Source of the DNA: Adiantum capillus-veneris
Taxonomy: Eukaryota > Streptophyta > Polypodiopsida > Polypodiales > Pteridaceae
Assembly (NCBI GenBank): GCA_014529385.2
Contig: CM043953.1
Location: 77,676,872-77,740,871, forward strand
Length of the DNA stretch: 64,000 bases
Reading direction: 5' to 3'
Shown in pieces: positions 33,436 through 44,951 of the stretch. Made by a program: the position numbers and the translations under genes. Position 1 is the stretch's first letter; every line of letters begins with the position of its first letter. A model generated the notes under the pieces. It saw nothing but the letters and a program-made list of their open reading frames with translations. It did not search any database and was not told the origin of the DNA.

Positions 33436-35020
33436 GGGGCCAATGGTAAAGGGGCCCAAATGAGAGATGGTCTATCAAAGAGCAAGGCTAACAAATGGAG
33501 CATAAGACCTTAGGGTTAGCTTCATTGAAGACCTCCAATAATGTGTGTAAAAAGCCTTTGACCTTAGGTAAGCTAGGGCTGCGCTTGAGGCGCAGGAACC
33601 CGACCCAGCTCGAGGTGCTTGTCCTGCTTGTCATGCTTGATGACTAAGGTGCTTGAGGTTCTTGATGATTGAGGTGCTTGAGATGCTTGAGGTGCTTAAT
33701 TATTGAGATGCTTGAGGTGCTTGACATGCTTGAGATGCTAGGGTTGCACTTGAGGTGAGAACCCAGCCCAAGCTTAAAGTGCTTATGAGCCAAGCTTGTG
33801 GTGGGAACTGGGCCGATGCATGAGGGGTTGAGGTGTCAAAAAGTCAAAGATTCAATCCCTAAAATGAGGGGGTGAGCCCTAGATGAGGGGGGATGAGAGA
33901 GAACACCCACACACTCACACAAGGCATGCATGGTACAAAGAAAGCAAAAGGGACACTTGTCAAGTTCCTCCTCATGTTGCCCTCATGGTGTGCCATAAGC
34001 CTATTGGTTGGCCACCCAAGGGGTCCAATAATAATTTAGGAGATTTAATTAATTGATTTAGCATTTATCTAGCCCTCTCTCTCAAAGGGAAAAGGGGGAC
34101 ACTTGTCTCAAGGCTACCCTTGCTGCTTGTAATGCCTCCTACTTGTGATTGGCTAGGCCTGGAGGGGTCCAATGAGCTTCAAGCATGAGCTACAAGGGGG
34201 GGTCAACCCAAGCAAGCTAGGGGGTTGCTTAGGGGGCATACTCACCCACACACGCTCACAAACACTCTCATTGTGTGCTATGCAAAGTGCAAGAGCTCCC
34301 TCTCCTTCCCCAAGCAAGTAGAGGTTGAGAGCCTACACCAACACTCTTGGATATGGAGTCCAAATCCAACCAAGAGCCATGCTTTAATGCTTAAGCTTGC
34401 CATCTCCTTCTTCTTCATTACTATGCTATTATATATGCTAGCAACAAGAGTTATGATAAGTGAGGAACTAATTCTTTCTCCTACGAAATGTTTCTTCTTC
34501 CTCTTCCCTACCCTCATTCCCTGCTAGCTCTCTCCATAAGTGAGGAACTAATTCTTTCTCCTACGAAATGTTTCTTCTTCCTCTTCCCTACCCTCATTCC
34601 CTGCTAGCTCTCTCCACCTTCGAAGGTGTTTGAGGTTTTGGGACTGAGGCTTGGGATAGTTAAAGCTTTCTTCAAGTGTATGTTATGTTTGTGATGCATG
34701 AAGCTTTCCATCTTCATTGCATCACCTAGGTCACAAGGAACACAAAGATTGTATTGTAACAAGTCTCTCTTAATGGGAGAAATCATAATACAAATGCCTA
34801 TTGGAGGGGGGACCGGCTCCACATAAATCCGGTCCTCAACTGTTGTCATGTTCTCTAAATTCTCTCTCTTGCAAAATATTGTTCATGCCAAGTTAACTAA
34901 TTGCTATGATTATGTTCCTATCTTCAATTATGTTCACCCACTATGCTCACAAAGTCATTTCTCAAAAGTATTCTCATTAATTTCCGCTACTCTCAAATTA
35001 AATAGGCCAATTCCATTACA
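33436..35020 (+). repeat. 5' LTR of chromovirus copy A, second segment
   Basis: It continues the LTR interrupted by Copia-1 and matches 45,086-46,551. Near 33,610-33,790 it holds an array of GGTGCTTGAGG-like units, a few units longer than in the 3' LTR. An 82-bp tandem duplication (ATAAGTGAGGAACTAATTC block) near 34,450-34,615 is absent from the 3' LTR. It ends TTCCATTACA. Confidence 0.9.
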
Positions 35021-35021
35021 T

Positions 35022-35033
35022 TGGTATCAGAGC
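35022..35033 (+). other. Primer-binding site of chromovirus copy A (initiator-Met tRNA)
   Basis: TGGTATCAGAGC, a perfect match to the standard plant initiator-Met primer site, starting two bases after the LTR. Confidence 0.9.
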
Positions 35034-35434
35034 ATTTGGTTTCTCTTTTCTTGCTTAAGAAGAGAGGTCCTTAAGTAACCTATAAATGGTTGATGTTGTT
35101 AATTATATTAGGGTAAGTGGAACTGGGATCTATTATCGGTTTTGTTGAGCCCACTATGTGGGGGATGGTGCACACTTCGGGAGCTTTGGACTTAATAATG
35201 GAGTCTTTTTAGACTTGCCTACGGCTTTACCATTATTGATCCATAAGAAGTCCGAAAGGAGCTAGCCCTTGGCAACTCTGCTATGTTAGACCTACTCCTC
35301 TACTCTCTATAATTAACCACTTCGAGCCGTGGGTGTAGATACTTAAGAGCTGATTTTCAAAGGTTAAGAGGAGTGGTAACTAAGGTTTTGAATTGGCAAA
35401 GCATACACTAAGTACATACATAAATTTTGTTAAC

Positions 35435-36551
35435 ATGGCTGACAATAATCAAGAGAGTAGAATGAACATTAATAGCTTTGATTTTTCACATGAAGGTGCT
35501 AATGATGATGCTCCCATGTTTGTGATTTATCTCATCACTAGGTTGCAGCAAGCTATGGGCAACCCTGCTTTGCAAGCTGAAGTTACTCAACAACTTCGTG
35601 CTTATGGAATTTCCCTTCCTCCCAAGAGGAGAGAGAGCTTAGGAGGCCTCTTGAAGAGACCCCCAAAAGAAGACTCTCTCCCATTCGAGAGGAGGAATCC
35701 AAAGAGCAAGAAAGCAATGAAAGTTTAAGTTCCTCTGATGATGTGGCTCCATGAAGACGGCGGTCTAGACGATCGCCCACTCCTCCCAAGAGGAAAAGAT
35801 CAACACATAGTCCTTCTCCTCATCACTCTGAAAGGCAAGAGAGGAAACAAAGGAAGAAAAGTTCTAGGAAGAGGTCACCCTCTTCTCCTTCTTCTTCACC
35901 TTCCTCTTCTTCTGAAGGAAGTTATGGTTATTCTCCTAGAGAATACAAGAGGGGAGGACATCGCAAATCATTTCGTGCGTGGTGAAGGTCACAAAAGCTA
36001 AAGAAGTTCAAGGAGGGAGGAAAGAGTATCTATTTTCTCACCTATGATGGCACTTTCGATGCTACCGACAAAGTGTTGGCCTTCATCCAGCAATTTGATG
36101 CGGCCTTTGGAGATGAGGGCTTCACAGAGTCCTCTAAGCTACGCCATGTAGCTATGCACTTCCAAAAATCAGCTCGTCAATGGTGGGCTAGCCTTCGTGG
36201 AAATGGTGAAGCCCCAAAGACATGGAAAACTCTACGAGTTTCCATCATGAAGCAATTCCTTGCAAGCGATGCAAAAGACAAAGTGCTTACCGAATGGTGC
36301 AGCTTGAAGCTCCTCTCCCATGAGTCTATCCACAAATATGTAGACAAGTTTTGGGATTTACATCTCAAGGCTACTGTCTTTCAAAAGATAGACTTTGCCG
36401 AGCAAAGGCAGCAATTCTGTGCGGGATTACCTGAAGAGATGGCCGAATACATCAACTCTCAATGGCCTGGTACTATTAGCAAAGTAATCCATCACACCAT
36501 GGTTGCTTCACGGATCAATTTCCATCAAGGGCTAGACGTAATGTCAAGCCC
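35435..36551 (+). pseudogene. Gag of chromovirus copy A, with SR-like domain; frameshifted
   Basis: The structural Gag starts MADNNQESRMNIN at 35,435. After about 95 residues the frame breaks (stop at 35,728). In a second frame, about 35,760-35,985, the sequence is an arginine/serine/proline-rich tract with RRSPTPPKRKR, RKRSPSSPSSS and SPREYKR. The main Gag domain follows in the 36,073 frame: TYDGTFDATDKVLAFIQQFD, then AMHFQKSARQWWASLRGNG and SIHKYVDKFWDLHLKA, typical of plant gypsy Gag. Another frame change near 36,530 leads into the zinc knuckle and protease. Copies C and D share the same arrangement, so the SR-like tract belongs to the family. Confidence 0.85.
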
Positions 36552-38204
36552 ATGGAAAACAAAGACAAAAATGATGCAAAGGGGAAAACCAATGTTCAAA
36601 ATACTTCCCAAGTCAATTCCAACAACAACAACAATCGGTCCAAGGAGAAGGGAATTTACAAAGGTAAAAACAAACTCTCTCCTGAAGAGCTTGAAGCTTT
36701 TCGCAAGGACCATAAGTGTTTCGAGCGTGGGGAGCAAAGACATGGCTATCGTTCTTGCCCCAAGAAGAATACTCGCAATGAGACTCCTAGGGCTTCCACC
36801 ATCGAAGCTCCAAAAGAGGATGCTCATTGCAAAGGATCATCACTTTCCTATGCTTGGGGAAAGGCAAGAGAGCATGATGCCTTCATCTTGTTTGACCCTG
36901 GCTCTACTCTTAACTTCATATCAATGGAGTTGGCCACCAAGTTGGGCATTCAAGCTTTTGAGATGGGAGATATAGTAGTGGCTGATGCAGCTTTCAAGGG
37001 ACAACAAGCCTCCGTTACTCCCTTGATTGGGAAGTTGAGGCTTCATGTCCAAAGCTATGTCGACAAAGAAGACTTCTTCATCTCTCCTCTCCAACATGAG
37101 GATGTTGTCCTAGGGGCACCATGGTTTGATCGCATGGTTGCCAACATGAAGTTCCCTGAAAGGAAAATCTACTTCACCTACAGGGGAAAGAACATGTATA
37201 TAGATGCAAGTGAGCATGGTCGCACTATTCCACTTGTAAATCCTCTTGCTTTTGATAAGTCAATGAAGAGCTCAGTTTCTGCGTACATGATTTTTGTCAA
37301 AGAGTCTCTAAAAGATACTAACGTTTCATCAAATGTAAATGGTAGGAATCAAGAAGAGTTAGACTTGTCTAATTTTCTAAAAGGATTCCAAGATGTGTTC
37401 ATCGATGATATCCCTATGGACTTACCTCCAAAACGAGGGGATGATGACCATCGCATTGAGCTCCTTCCTGGAAGCTCACCACCTAACAAGCCTCCTTATC
37501 GAGTCTCACAAGCTCAACAAGAGGAGATCATGTGGCAAGTACAAGAGCTGGTAGACAAAGGGATGGTGAGGCCTAGTTCCTCTCCCTTTTGTTCTCCAGT
37601 CCTTTTAGTGCAAAAGAAAGATGGTACATACCGTATGTGTGTGGAATATCGAGCACTAAACAATATCACTATCAAAAACAGATTTCCCGTACCTCGGGTA
37701 GAAGATCTGTTTGATAAGCTACAAGGCTCAACCTACTTCAGTAGGATTGACCTTAAGAGTGGCTATCATCAAATAAGGATAGTGGATGAAGATATCTTAA
37801 AGACCGCGTTGCGCACAACGTTTGGTCTTTATGAATATCTAGTCATGCCTTTTGGCTTGACTAATGCACCAGCTACGTTCAATCGTTTGATGGAGAAAAT
37901 TTTTAGACCATACCGCAAATTCACTGGAGTGTTATTTGATGATATCATCATCTACTCCAAGTCTTTGGAGGAACATAAGCAACATCTCCAAGTGATTTTT
38001 CAAGCATTGAGGGAGAACAAGCTTTTTCTCAACCAAAAGAAAAGCGAATTCTTCCTACAAGAGATTCAATACCTAGGTCATATTATCTCTAAAGATGGTA
38101 TCCAAATGGATCCATCAAAGATAGAGGTAATAAAAGCATGGCCTAACCCAAGAAATCTACATGAGCTAAGAAGCTTTGTTGGTATGTGTGCATACTATAG
38201 ACGC
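36552..38204 (+). pseudogene. Protease and reverse transcriptase (5' part) of chromovirus copy A, split by insertion
   Basis: The open frame begins in an asparagine/lysine-rich linker, then a zinc knuckle CFERGEQRHGYRSC (from 36,717) in which the second Cys is Arg. The protease has FDPGSTLNFIS with Asp at 36,894 and APWFDRM later. RT motifs follow: PYRVSQAQQEEI, SPFCSPVLLVQKKDG, IDLKSGYHQIRI, LVMPFGLTNAPATF, the catalytic FDD (37,935-37,943) and YLGHIISKDGIQM. It ends GMCAYYRR at 38,204, where the gag-only element begins; the next residues FIAKFSQ resume at 43,218. RT is otherwise intact, so this break is the main lesion here. Confidence 0.92.
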
Positions 38205-39146
38205 TGTCAGGAGTTTTTTGGAGCAAGGGATTGCGCATATGTACATACACATGCATGGTGCATCGAATAAAGGATTGCCCATTTTCCAGAGCCAGGTGGT
38301 TGCGTGGGGCCCACATGTGTACAAGTAGGGCAGCATGTACATAGTGCACCGATTTTCATCGTTACGAGTACCAATGTGTTTTTTCTACAATAATGAGGAG
38401 TTGGTAGCACGTAAAAATTCTCGAGGAAGCTATCCGTGGGCCAACGACATGAGGTAAGCAGGTGCGTCAGATGGCATCTAGTGGCGTCTGGAGGGCGAAT
38501 GGGGTCAATATTTGCACGTGGATGAGTACGGACACGAGGTGGATGTTTTCTTGTGATAATTATGTAGAAAGGTCATCATGAGGACCTTATTTTGGGGACA
38601 CTTCACGTGGTGGCGGGATGCATTATTGGAAAAATCGAGTGCCAGGTGTGCGCATGGATGCAGCAGGGTGACAACTATGCACTGCGAGGTCAATTTTTGG
38701 CGTGTTCGGGGTCCATTTGAGGTCATCTAAAAGGCCAAGGGTGCCCAAGTAATAAATCTAAGTGTGGGAACTGAAAAAGCAGAGAGAAAACCAGGAAAAA
38801 CGTGGAGAAGAGAGGAGGAACAGCCACAGGTGTGTTTTTGGGGTTTTTGGAGCCTGTTTTGGCCGTAAACTGCTCATCCGAGGTCGGATTAGAGCACTTT
38901 GACATTGTAGACTGGGGTTTTGGGCCATTCCGGACGCGATGGCACTGTCCATTTTGCCAAATTCCTCACTCTTTTTCTGCTATTTTTGCTGTGTAAGTTT
39001 CTCCTATGAGCAAAGCTTCTGCTCCAATTTGTGATTGTATCTGGTATATTTTACCCATTTTGTGTGAGCTATTTGCCCATTGGTGTTGGCCCAAGCTCAT
39101 TTGTATCTAAACATCAGAAGTTCGCCTCTTTTGAGCTGAGTTTTTT

Positions 39147-39188
<42 letters not shown>

Positions 39189-39356
39189 AGTGGGCAAGTG
39201 GATAGTTTCTCTCCTCTCACTCCATAGGTGTGTTCCCTGTCTCGGCCAGGTGGGTTGTGTAAGCCGAGTGGTGCCCCATAGTGTGTGTGTGTATTTTCCC
39301 AAGAGTGTGTGTCGGGTTGTTATAGAGGCGTTCTGTGTGTTGCCATCCCGCTCACA
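38205..39356 (+). repeat. 5' LTR of the gag-only element
   Basis: 1,152 bp, with a (GT)n microsatellite near 39,150-39,187. Contains a single copy of the 86-bp unit (GTGCATCGAATAAAGG, at 38,258) that is tandemly doubled in the 3' LTR. Confidence 0.9.
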
Positions 39357-40437
39357 CTCTTTTGGTGCCCCCACTGAGGATCTTCTTCGAGTACCTTCTG
39401 CTTCGAGCTTCAAGCTTCGAGATTTGGGATTACAGGTTGCAGGTTGCAGATTACAGGTTACAGGTTACAGGTTACAGGTTATAGGGATAGGTATAGGTAC
39501 AGGTGATTCACACAGGTACAGGTAGCTGGAGTATAGTGATATACTAGCAGTGGTGTCACTTGCAGTTGTTGTGGGTATGCATCACTTGGCGCCTGTTTGA
39601 GCGCATTGTCTGTTGGATTGTACGTTACTTGTGGAAACTGCCATTGTATGCCTTTGTGGAGCCATACTTGGTTTTATTTGGCAGTCCCAGTCATTTCTGA
39701 GACTTGGTCTGGAAGATAGTCATTTCTGAGACTTGACTATACGCGATTTGCATTAGCCTTCGTGTGAGGGTCGATAGCATGAGGTTTTATTGAGTTGGGG
39801 GATTCTCAAATGTGGAGATCCTTTCGGTGATACAGGTAGCTGGAGCACCCTTTTCGTGACCTCGCCATAGGCTATGTACTAGTGATTCCTATTTGATGCT
39901 CGGGTTCTATTGTTGACAGTTTATGCATACATATATGGTCTATATTTTGGGTTCACACTGCTCTACTTCTGGGAAAACTCTGCCAAAATTTTTTCGAGTT
40001 GTGATGGCTGGTGTTTTGGTCTTTTGAGCCATTTATGCTGTTATGCTGCTGAAATTTTGGCAAAATCAGAGGATAAGACAGGTGTGCTTTCTTGGGAGCT
40101 GCATGGTTGACTTTAATGGATGATCAAAATGGCCCTCAATTCACTCCTTTTCATTTAACTCAGAGAATCCAGATAAATGTTCATGTGTCCAAGAATATTT
40201 TTTTCCAGCAGCGCATAGTCTTTATGTTCGGGCCAAGAAGATTAAGGGAGATACTGGAATGTCCTTTACCTGTTGTAATTCCAATGATCAACTATGAAAA
40301 CTCATTTGATGTGCATGTGTTTGTCCTTATCTGAAGTTGAGCTCTATTGAAGTTTCTGGGAATTGAGTCAGTCAAAAGTCTTGGGTTCTTTCACGTGTGT
40401 TCGAAGGGGTTCTCAAAGCATAGTAGCTTGGGTAGCC
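39357..40437 (+). other. Leader of the gag-only element
   Basis: It follows the LTR with CTCTTTTGGTGCCCCCACTG, a candidate primer site (TGGTGCCCCCA) whose tRNA I cannot assign. A short tandem array of ACAGGTT(G/A)-like units lies at 39,430-39,525. No open frame of note precedes the gag start. Confidence 0.6.
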
Positions 40438-41927
40438 ATGGCTTTCTCTTATCCGGAATTTTATGGAAGAAGTGGTGAAGATGCGGAAGACTTTCTGGAG
40501 CAAGTCGAGGTGGCATGCATAAGAAACAATATGTGTGATGAGGAGAAGATTTTGAGGCTATTTGGATTGCTTTTGACGATGAGGCTCATGTTTGGCTCAT
40601 GGATTTGGAAGCTAAAGAAGCAGTGGCTTCTTCTTATGGTTTGAATCTTGACAAGTTTATAGACGCTTTTTTAGAGCGTTTCCAGGTTTTTGAAGATGCA
40701 AATGCAATATGGAATGAGCTCAATGCTCTTAAGCAAGGTTCTTGTCAAGGTGTTGATGCCTATGTACAAGGTTTTACAGATTTATGGACTCGTTGGTGTG
40801 TTGCTCTTAAGGATGAGACCCCCCCTTGTTCATTGAAGAAAAGTTCTTTTGTGGATGGTTTGTCACCTTGGTTGCGGTTCGAGGTTAAGTTGAAGACGCC
40901 CGAGTCTTTTGAAGATGCGGTATGCATTGCAAAGCACAAGGAATGGAAGTTTAAGCGTCTTGAGGAACATGGTATCAGTACAGGTATGCATGTGCAAAAT
41001 GGATTTGACATGGAAGATGAAGTTAAGCCTAAGCAGGTGAAAAGTAGCCTATCCTATGATGTTTCTTGTTTCTTCCCAAGGTCTATTGTGAAGCGTAAAG
41101 AGGTCTTGCAGGTTGATAGGTTTATGGAAGAGCCTAAAGAGGTGAGTAATGCTTTGGATACAGGATTGAAAAGTCTTGAAGAGGATGCATTGGCTACTTG
41201 TGTACCTTGTGATTCTGGGTGTGAGTGTGAGGTTGAGGTTATTGATGATGAGCACGTATCTTTGGATACTAGTTCCTTGGAAATTAGGGAAGAGGGCAAG
41301 CTTGAGAGCCATTTTGTGGATTTGTTAGATGTGGAGCATTTTTTGAAGCCATATTTTGATGTATGTGCAGTGATTGAACCGATTTATGAGCATGATTGTG
41401 GTTTAGAGCAGGGATCTGTATTCTTGGAGACTGATGAACCCATGCTAGAAGCTATGGATAGTGGTGCTAGCCATGATTATGATGTGGATAAAGTTATGTG
41501 TGATGATGAGTATGCTTATGATGATGAGAAGGGGTTTGACATATATGAGTCCAACCTCAACTATGTAGATGCCTATGATAGGGATATGTGTGCTGCGGGG
41601 ATACTTTTGTGCTTTGGATATCAACAACTTTACCTTCACACAATGCTTTTAGCTACTTGGGTGCAAAATTTGCAGGTTGTTGCTATGGCTGGTGAAGCCA
41701 AGATGCCAGGTGATGAGTCACTTGAGTTGTCTCGATTGGTTGGGTTGAATGTGGTATGCAATATTTATACTTTTGGAGGTCCAAATAGGATGGATGTGTT
41801 AGTTGGATATGCCTTTGGTGCATTTTGGTTGATTGGTGACAAATATATGTGTGGTGTTATGATGCTTCTTCTGAATCAGGCGATATGTCTTTGGCCTTTT
41901 GATCCAGGTGGAATCAGCATCTACTAG
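40438..41927 (+). pseudogene. Gag-like protein with long acidic C-terminal extension (one frameshift)
   Basis: The start MAFSYPEFYGRSGEDAEDF at 40,438 and FLEQVEVACIRNN match the opening of plant gypsy Gag domains. A one-base indel near 40,563 shifts to the frame IAFDDEAHVWLMDLEAKEA, which continues to TAG at 41,925-41,927 (442-residue open frame from 40,599). Gag homology (FIDAFLERFQ, LNALKQGSCQGVDAYVQGFTDLW) runs to about residue 130 of that frame. The remaining 300 residues are acidic (many Asp/Glu), lack a zinc knuckle and match nothing I know. A DSGAS string at 41,457-41,471 resembles a retroviral protease active site, but lacks the usual surroundings. It may be a relic or coincidence. 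Confidence 0.75.
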
Positions 41928-41977
41928 TGCTGCTGCTGAGCATGAATGCTCTAGCAGGCTAGGGGGTGGGAAAATTA

Positions 41978-43004
41978 TGTCAGGAGTTTTCTGGAGCAAG
42001 GGATTGCGCATATGTACATACACATGTATGGTGCATCGAATAAAGGATTGCCCATTTTCCAGAGCCACGTGGTTGCGTGGGACCCACATGTGTACAGGCA
42101 GGGCAGCATGTACATAGTGCATCGAATAAAGGATTGCCCAGTTTCCAGAGCCAGGTGGTTGCGTGGGACCCACATGTGTACAGGCAGGGCAGCATGTACA
42201 TAGTGCATCGATTTTCATCGTTACGAGTACCAGTGTGTTTTTTCTACAATAATGAGGAGTTGGTAGCGTGTAAAACTTCTCGAGGAAGCTATCCTCCGTG
42301 GGCCAACGACATCAGGTAAGCAGGTGCATCAGATGGCATCTAGTGGTGTCAGGAGGGCGAATGGGGTCAATATTTGCACGTGGATGAGTACGGACACGAG
42401 GTGGATGTTTTCTTGTGATAATTATGCAGAAAGGTCATCATGAGGACCTTATTTTGGGGACACTTCACGTGGTGGCAGGATGCATTATTGGAAAAATCGA
42501 GTGCCAGGTGTGCGCATGGATGCAGCAGGGTGACAACTATGCATTGCGAGGTCAATTTTTGGCCTGTTCGGGGTTCGTTTGAGGTCATCTAAAAGGCCAA
42601 GGGTTCCCAAGTAATAAATCTAAGTGTGGGAACTGAAAAAATAGAGACAAGATCAGAAAAAACGTGGAGAAGAGAGGAGGAACAGCCGCAGGTGTGTTTT
42701 TGGGGTTTTTGGAGCCTGTTTTGGTCGTAAACTGCTCATCCGAGGTCTGATTAGAGCACTTTGACATTGTAGACTGGGGTTTTGGGCCGTTCCGGACGCG
42801 ATGGCGCTGTCCATTTTGCCAAATTACTCACTCTTTTTCTGTTGTTTTTGCTGTGTAAGTTTCTCCTATGAGCAAAGCTTCTGCTCCAATTTGTGATTGT
42901 ATCTGGTATATTTTACCCATTTTGTGTGAGCTATTTGCCCATTGGTGTTGGCCCAAGCTCATTTGTATCTAAACATCAGAAGTTCTCCTCTTTTGAGCTG
43001 AGTT

Positions 43005-43043
<39 letters not shown>

Positions 43044-43213
43044 AGTGGGCAAGTGGATAGTTTCTCTCCTCTCACTCCATAGGTGTGTTCCCTGTTTCGG
43101 CCAGGTGGGTTGTGTAAGCCGAATGGTGCCCCATAGTGTGTGTGTGTGTATCTTCCCAAGAGTGTGTGTCGAGTTGTTATAGAGGCGTTCTGTGTGTTTC
43201 CATCCCGCTCACA
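41978..43213 (+). repeat. 3' LTR of the gag-only element, with 86-bp tandem duplication
   Basis: 1,236 bp. Units 42,031-42,116 and 42,117-42,202 are a tandem duplication present once in the 5' LTR. Without it the LTRs are the same length within 2 bp. A purine-rich tract AGGGGGTGGGAAAA lies just upstream. (GT)n near 43,009-43,042. Confidence 0.9.
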
Positions 43214-43217
43214 ACGC

Positions 43218-43480
43218 TTCATAGCAAAATTCTCTCAAGTAGCAGGACCACTACACGACTTAACTAAGAAGAACGTTAAGTTTGTATGGACTGCTAAGGA
43301 GCAAAATGCTTTTGAAAAGCTCAAAGAGAAGCTTACTTCTCAACCAGTCCTCGTGCTTCCGGATCTCTCAAAGCCATTTGAGGTCCAATGTGATGCTTGT
43401 GGTGATTGCCTTGGAGTAGTTTTGCTTCAAGAAGGGCATGCCATAGCATATGAGAGCAGCAACTTGGATTACTCCAGCCA
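43218..43480 (+). pseudogene. RNase H fragment of chromovirus copy A (3' side of the insertion)
   Basis: The frame resumes FIAKFSQVAGPLHDLTKKN, FVWTAKEQNAFEKLKEKL and CDACGDCLGVVLLQEG, normal for the RT-RNase H connection. At about 43,460 the RNase H is cut after HAIAYESSNLD and joined to integrase. The C-terminal RNase H, the linker and the integrase zinc finger are therefore deleted. Confidence 0.85.
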
Positions 43481-44595
43481 TTGCCTGTTCCAAATTCACC
43501 ATGGGAGAGTATATCCATGGATTTCATCTTTGGATTACCCAAGTCTATCCATGGGAATACAGGAATATGGACAATAGTTGACAGGTTTAGCAAGCAAGCA
43601 CATTTTATTCCTGTCAAAAAGACTATTAAGGCACATCAAATGGCAACTCTCTTCATATCTCAGATTTTCAAGCACCATGGATTACCCACATCCATCGTGT
43701 CAGATAGAGATCCTAGAATGACCAGTAATTTCTGGAAAGGTCTCTTTGAAAATCTAGGAACAAGATTGAATCTTCGGCCTATCACCCACAAATGGATGGC
43801 CAAAGTGAGATAGCCAATCTTACGATACTCGATCTACTCAAGACTTATGTTACCGAAGTAGATCAACGCTCACAATGGGAAAAGTACTTACCTCTTGTAG
43901 AGTATGCCTACAATAATACTGTACATACTTCTACGGGAAAAGCACCTTTTGAGATCATTGAGGGAAGACCTAAAAGTCCATTGCTACTCAAACTACATGG
44001 GAAGATCTTCGCCGCCGATGAGTATAGCCGTGACCTACAAGAATCTTTTCAAAAGATTAGGGAGGCTATATCCATCTCTCAACAAAGGCAAAAAGCTGCT
44101 ACTGATAAGCACATAAGAGCCTTAATGTTCAAAGAAAATGATTGGGTCTTACTCAAGTTTCCTAAGGCTCGATTAAGGCAAACGACGGGCAAAAATCCTA
44201 CGGGCCATCATAAGTATTATGCTAAACTAGCAAAAAGATACTATGGTCCTTTCCAAATCTTGAAGCCCATCAATGAGACGGCTTATCAACTCAAGTTGCC
44301 CAACCATTGGCTCATACACAATGCCTTTCATGTAATCCTACTTAAGCCCTACAAAGGAGAGCCACCAACTGAACCAATTATTGAAGACCCTTCCGAAGTT
44401 GAAGACCAAGAACAGGTGCTACAACCCGAAGTTGTCCTTCGGCATGAAGACAAGGTACTACGACATGGTAAGATTATCCGACGGTATCTTATTAAGTTCA
44501 AAAATTATCCTTTTGAAGATGCTAGATGGATGCAAGGAATACAGCTTAAGGATAGTATGAACCTTATCAATGCTTACAATGCTACATTAGAGTAA
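43481..44595 (+). pseudogene. Integrase core and chromodomain of chromovirus copy A
   Basis: Integrase starts at the WESISMDFIFGLPKS block (first catalytic Asp), continues IVDRFSKQAHFIP and IVSDRDPRMTSNFW (second Asp). A frame change near 43,785 leads to HPQMDGQSEIAN, with the Glu of the DD35E triad, then WEKYLPLVEYAYNN. The C-terminus has a GPFQILKPINETAYQLKLP block and a chromodomain-like tail (VLRHGKIIRRYLIKFKNYP, about 44,450-44,545), which in chromoviruses directs insertion to particular chromatin. Stop at 44,593-44,595. Confidence 0.9.
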
Positions 44596-44951
44596 GCAAA
44601 TGTACAAATTTCTTTTAAATGACTCATGTTTTTGTCTTATAAGACTAGTCCTCCTTTTAATTGTGCACAAATTTAACTAGTATGCATGCTTATCATGTTT
44701 GTGATGATGACGTCTCTCAAACACCAAGTAGAATTTGTCACTCTACTTTGGGAGAATGAAATGGACTAAAGAGCAGACGAGCTTGCGGCAGCTATTTCTC
44801 CCAAGCACCAAATGGATTAGTCATCCATCTTGGAAAGATGTCGTAGGGTAAAACGGGATCCTCTACCCGCTAAGTAAAATTGACTAATGACTAAGGCTTT
44901 ATCTCTTCTACCTCATAGTCGAGGACGACTATGATTTCAAGAGAGAGGTAA
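44596..44951 (+). other. 3' untranslated region and polypurine tract of copy A
   Basis: Non-coding stretch between pol and the 3' LTR. It contains TCGTCCTCGACTATGAGGTAG-type dyad sequence near 44,915-44,935. The tract AAGAGAGAGGTAA directly before the LTR is the likely polypurine primer. Confidence 0.6.

Larger units (their letters stand above)
38205..43213 (+). mobile_element. Gag-only (TR-GAG-like) non-autonomous LTR retrotransposon, 5.0 kb
   Basis: LTRs run TGTCAGGAG to GCTCACA (38,205-39,356 and 41,978-43,213). The flanking target duplication is ACGC (38,201-38,204 and 43,214-43,217), or GACGC against AACGC with a fifth base. Removing it restores the RT frame YYRRFIAKFS of copy A. The interior has a 1.08 kb leader, one Gag-like gene and no protease, RT or integrase. 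Elements of this design (terminal repeats plus gag, called TR-GAG) are known in plants and must use enzymes from relatives. The LTR pair is very similar, so it is recent. Confidence 0.88.

Noticed and set aside
41457-41471. DSGAS as proof of a protease in the gag-only element
   Set aside because: The string lacks the flanking hydrophobic residues and later motifs of a retroviral protease, so I only note it as a possible relic.
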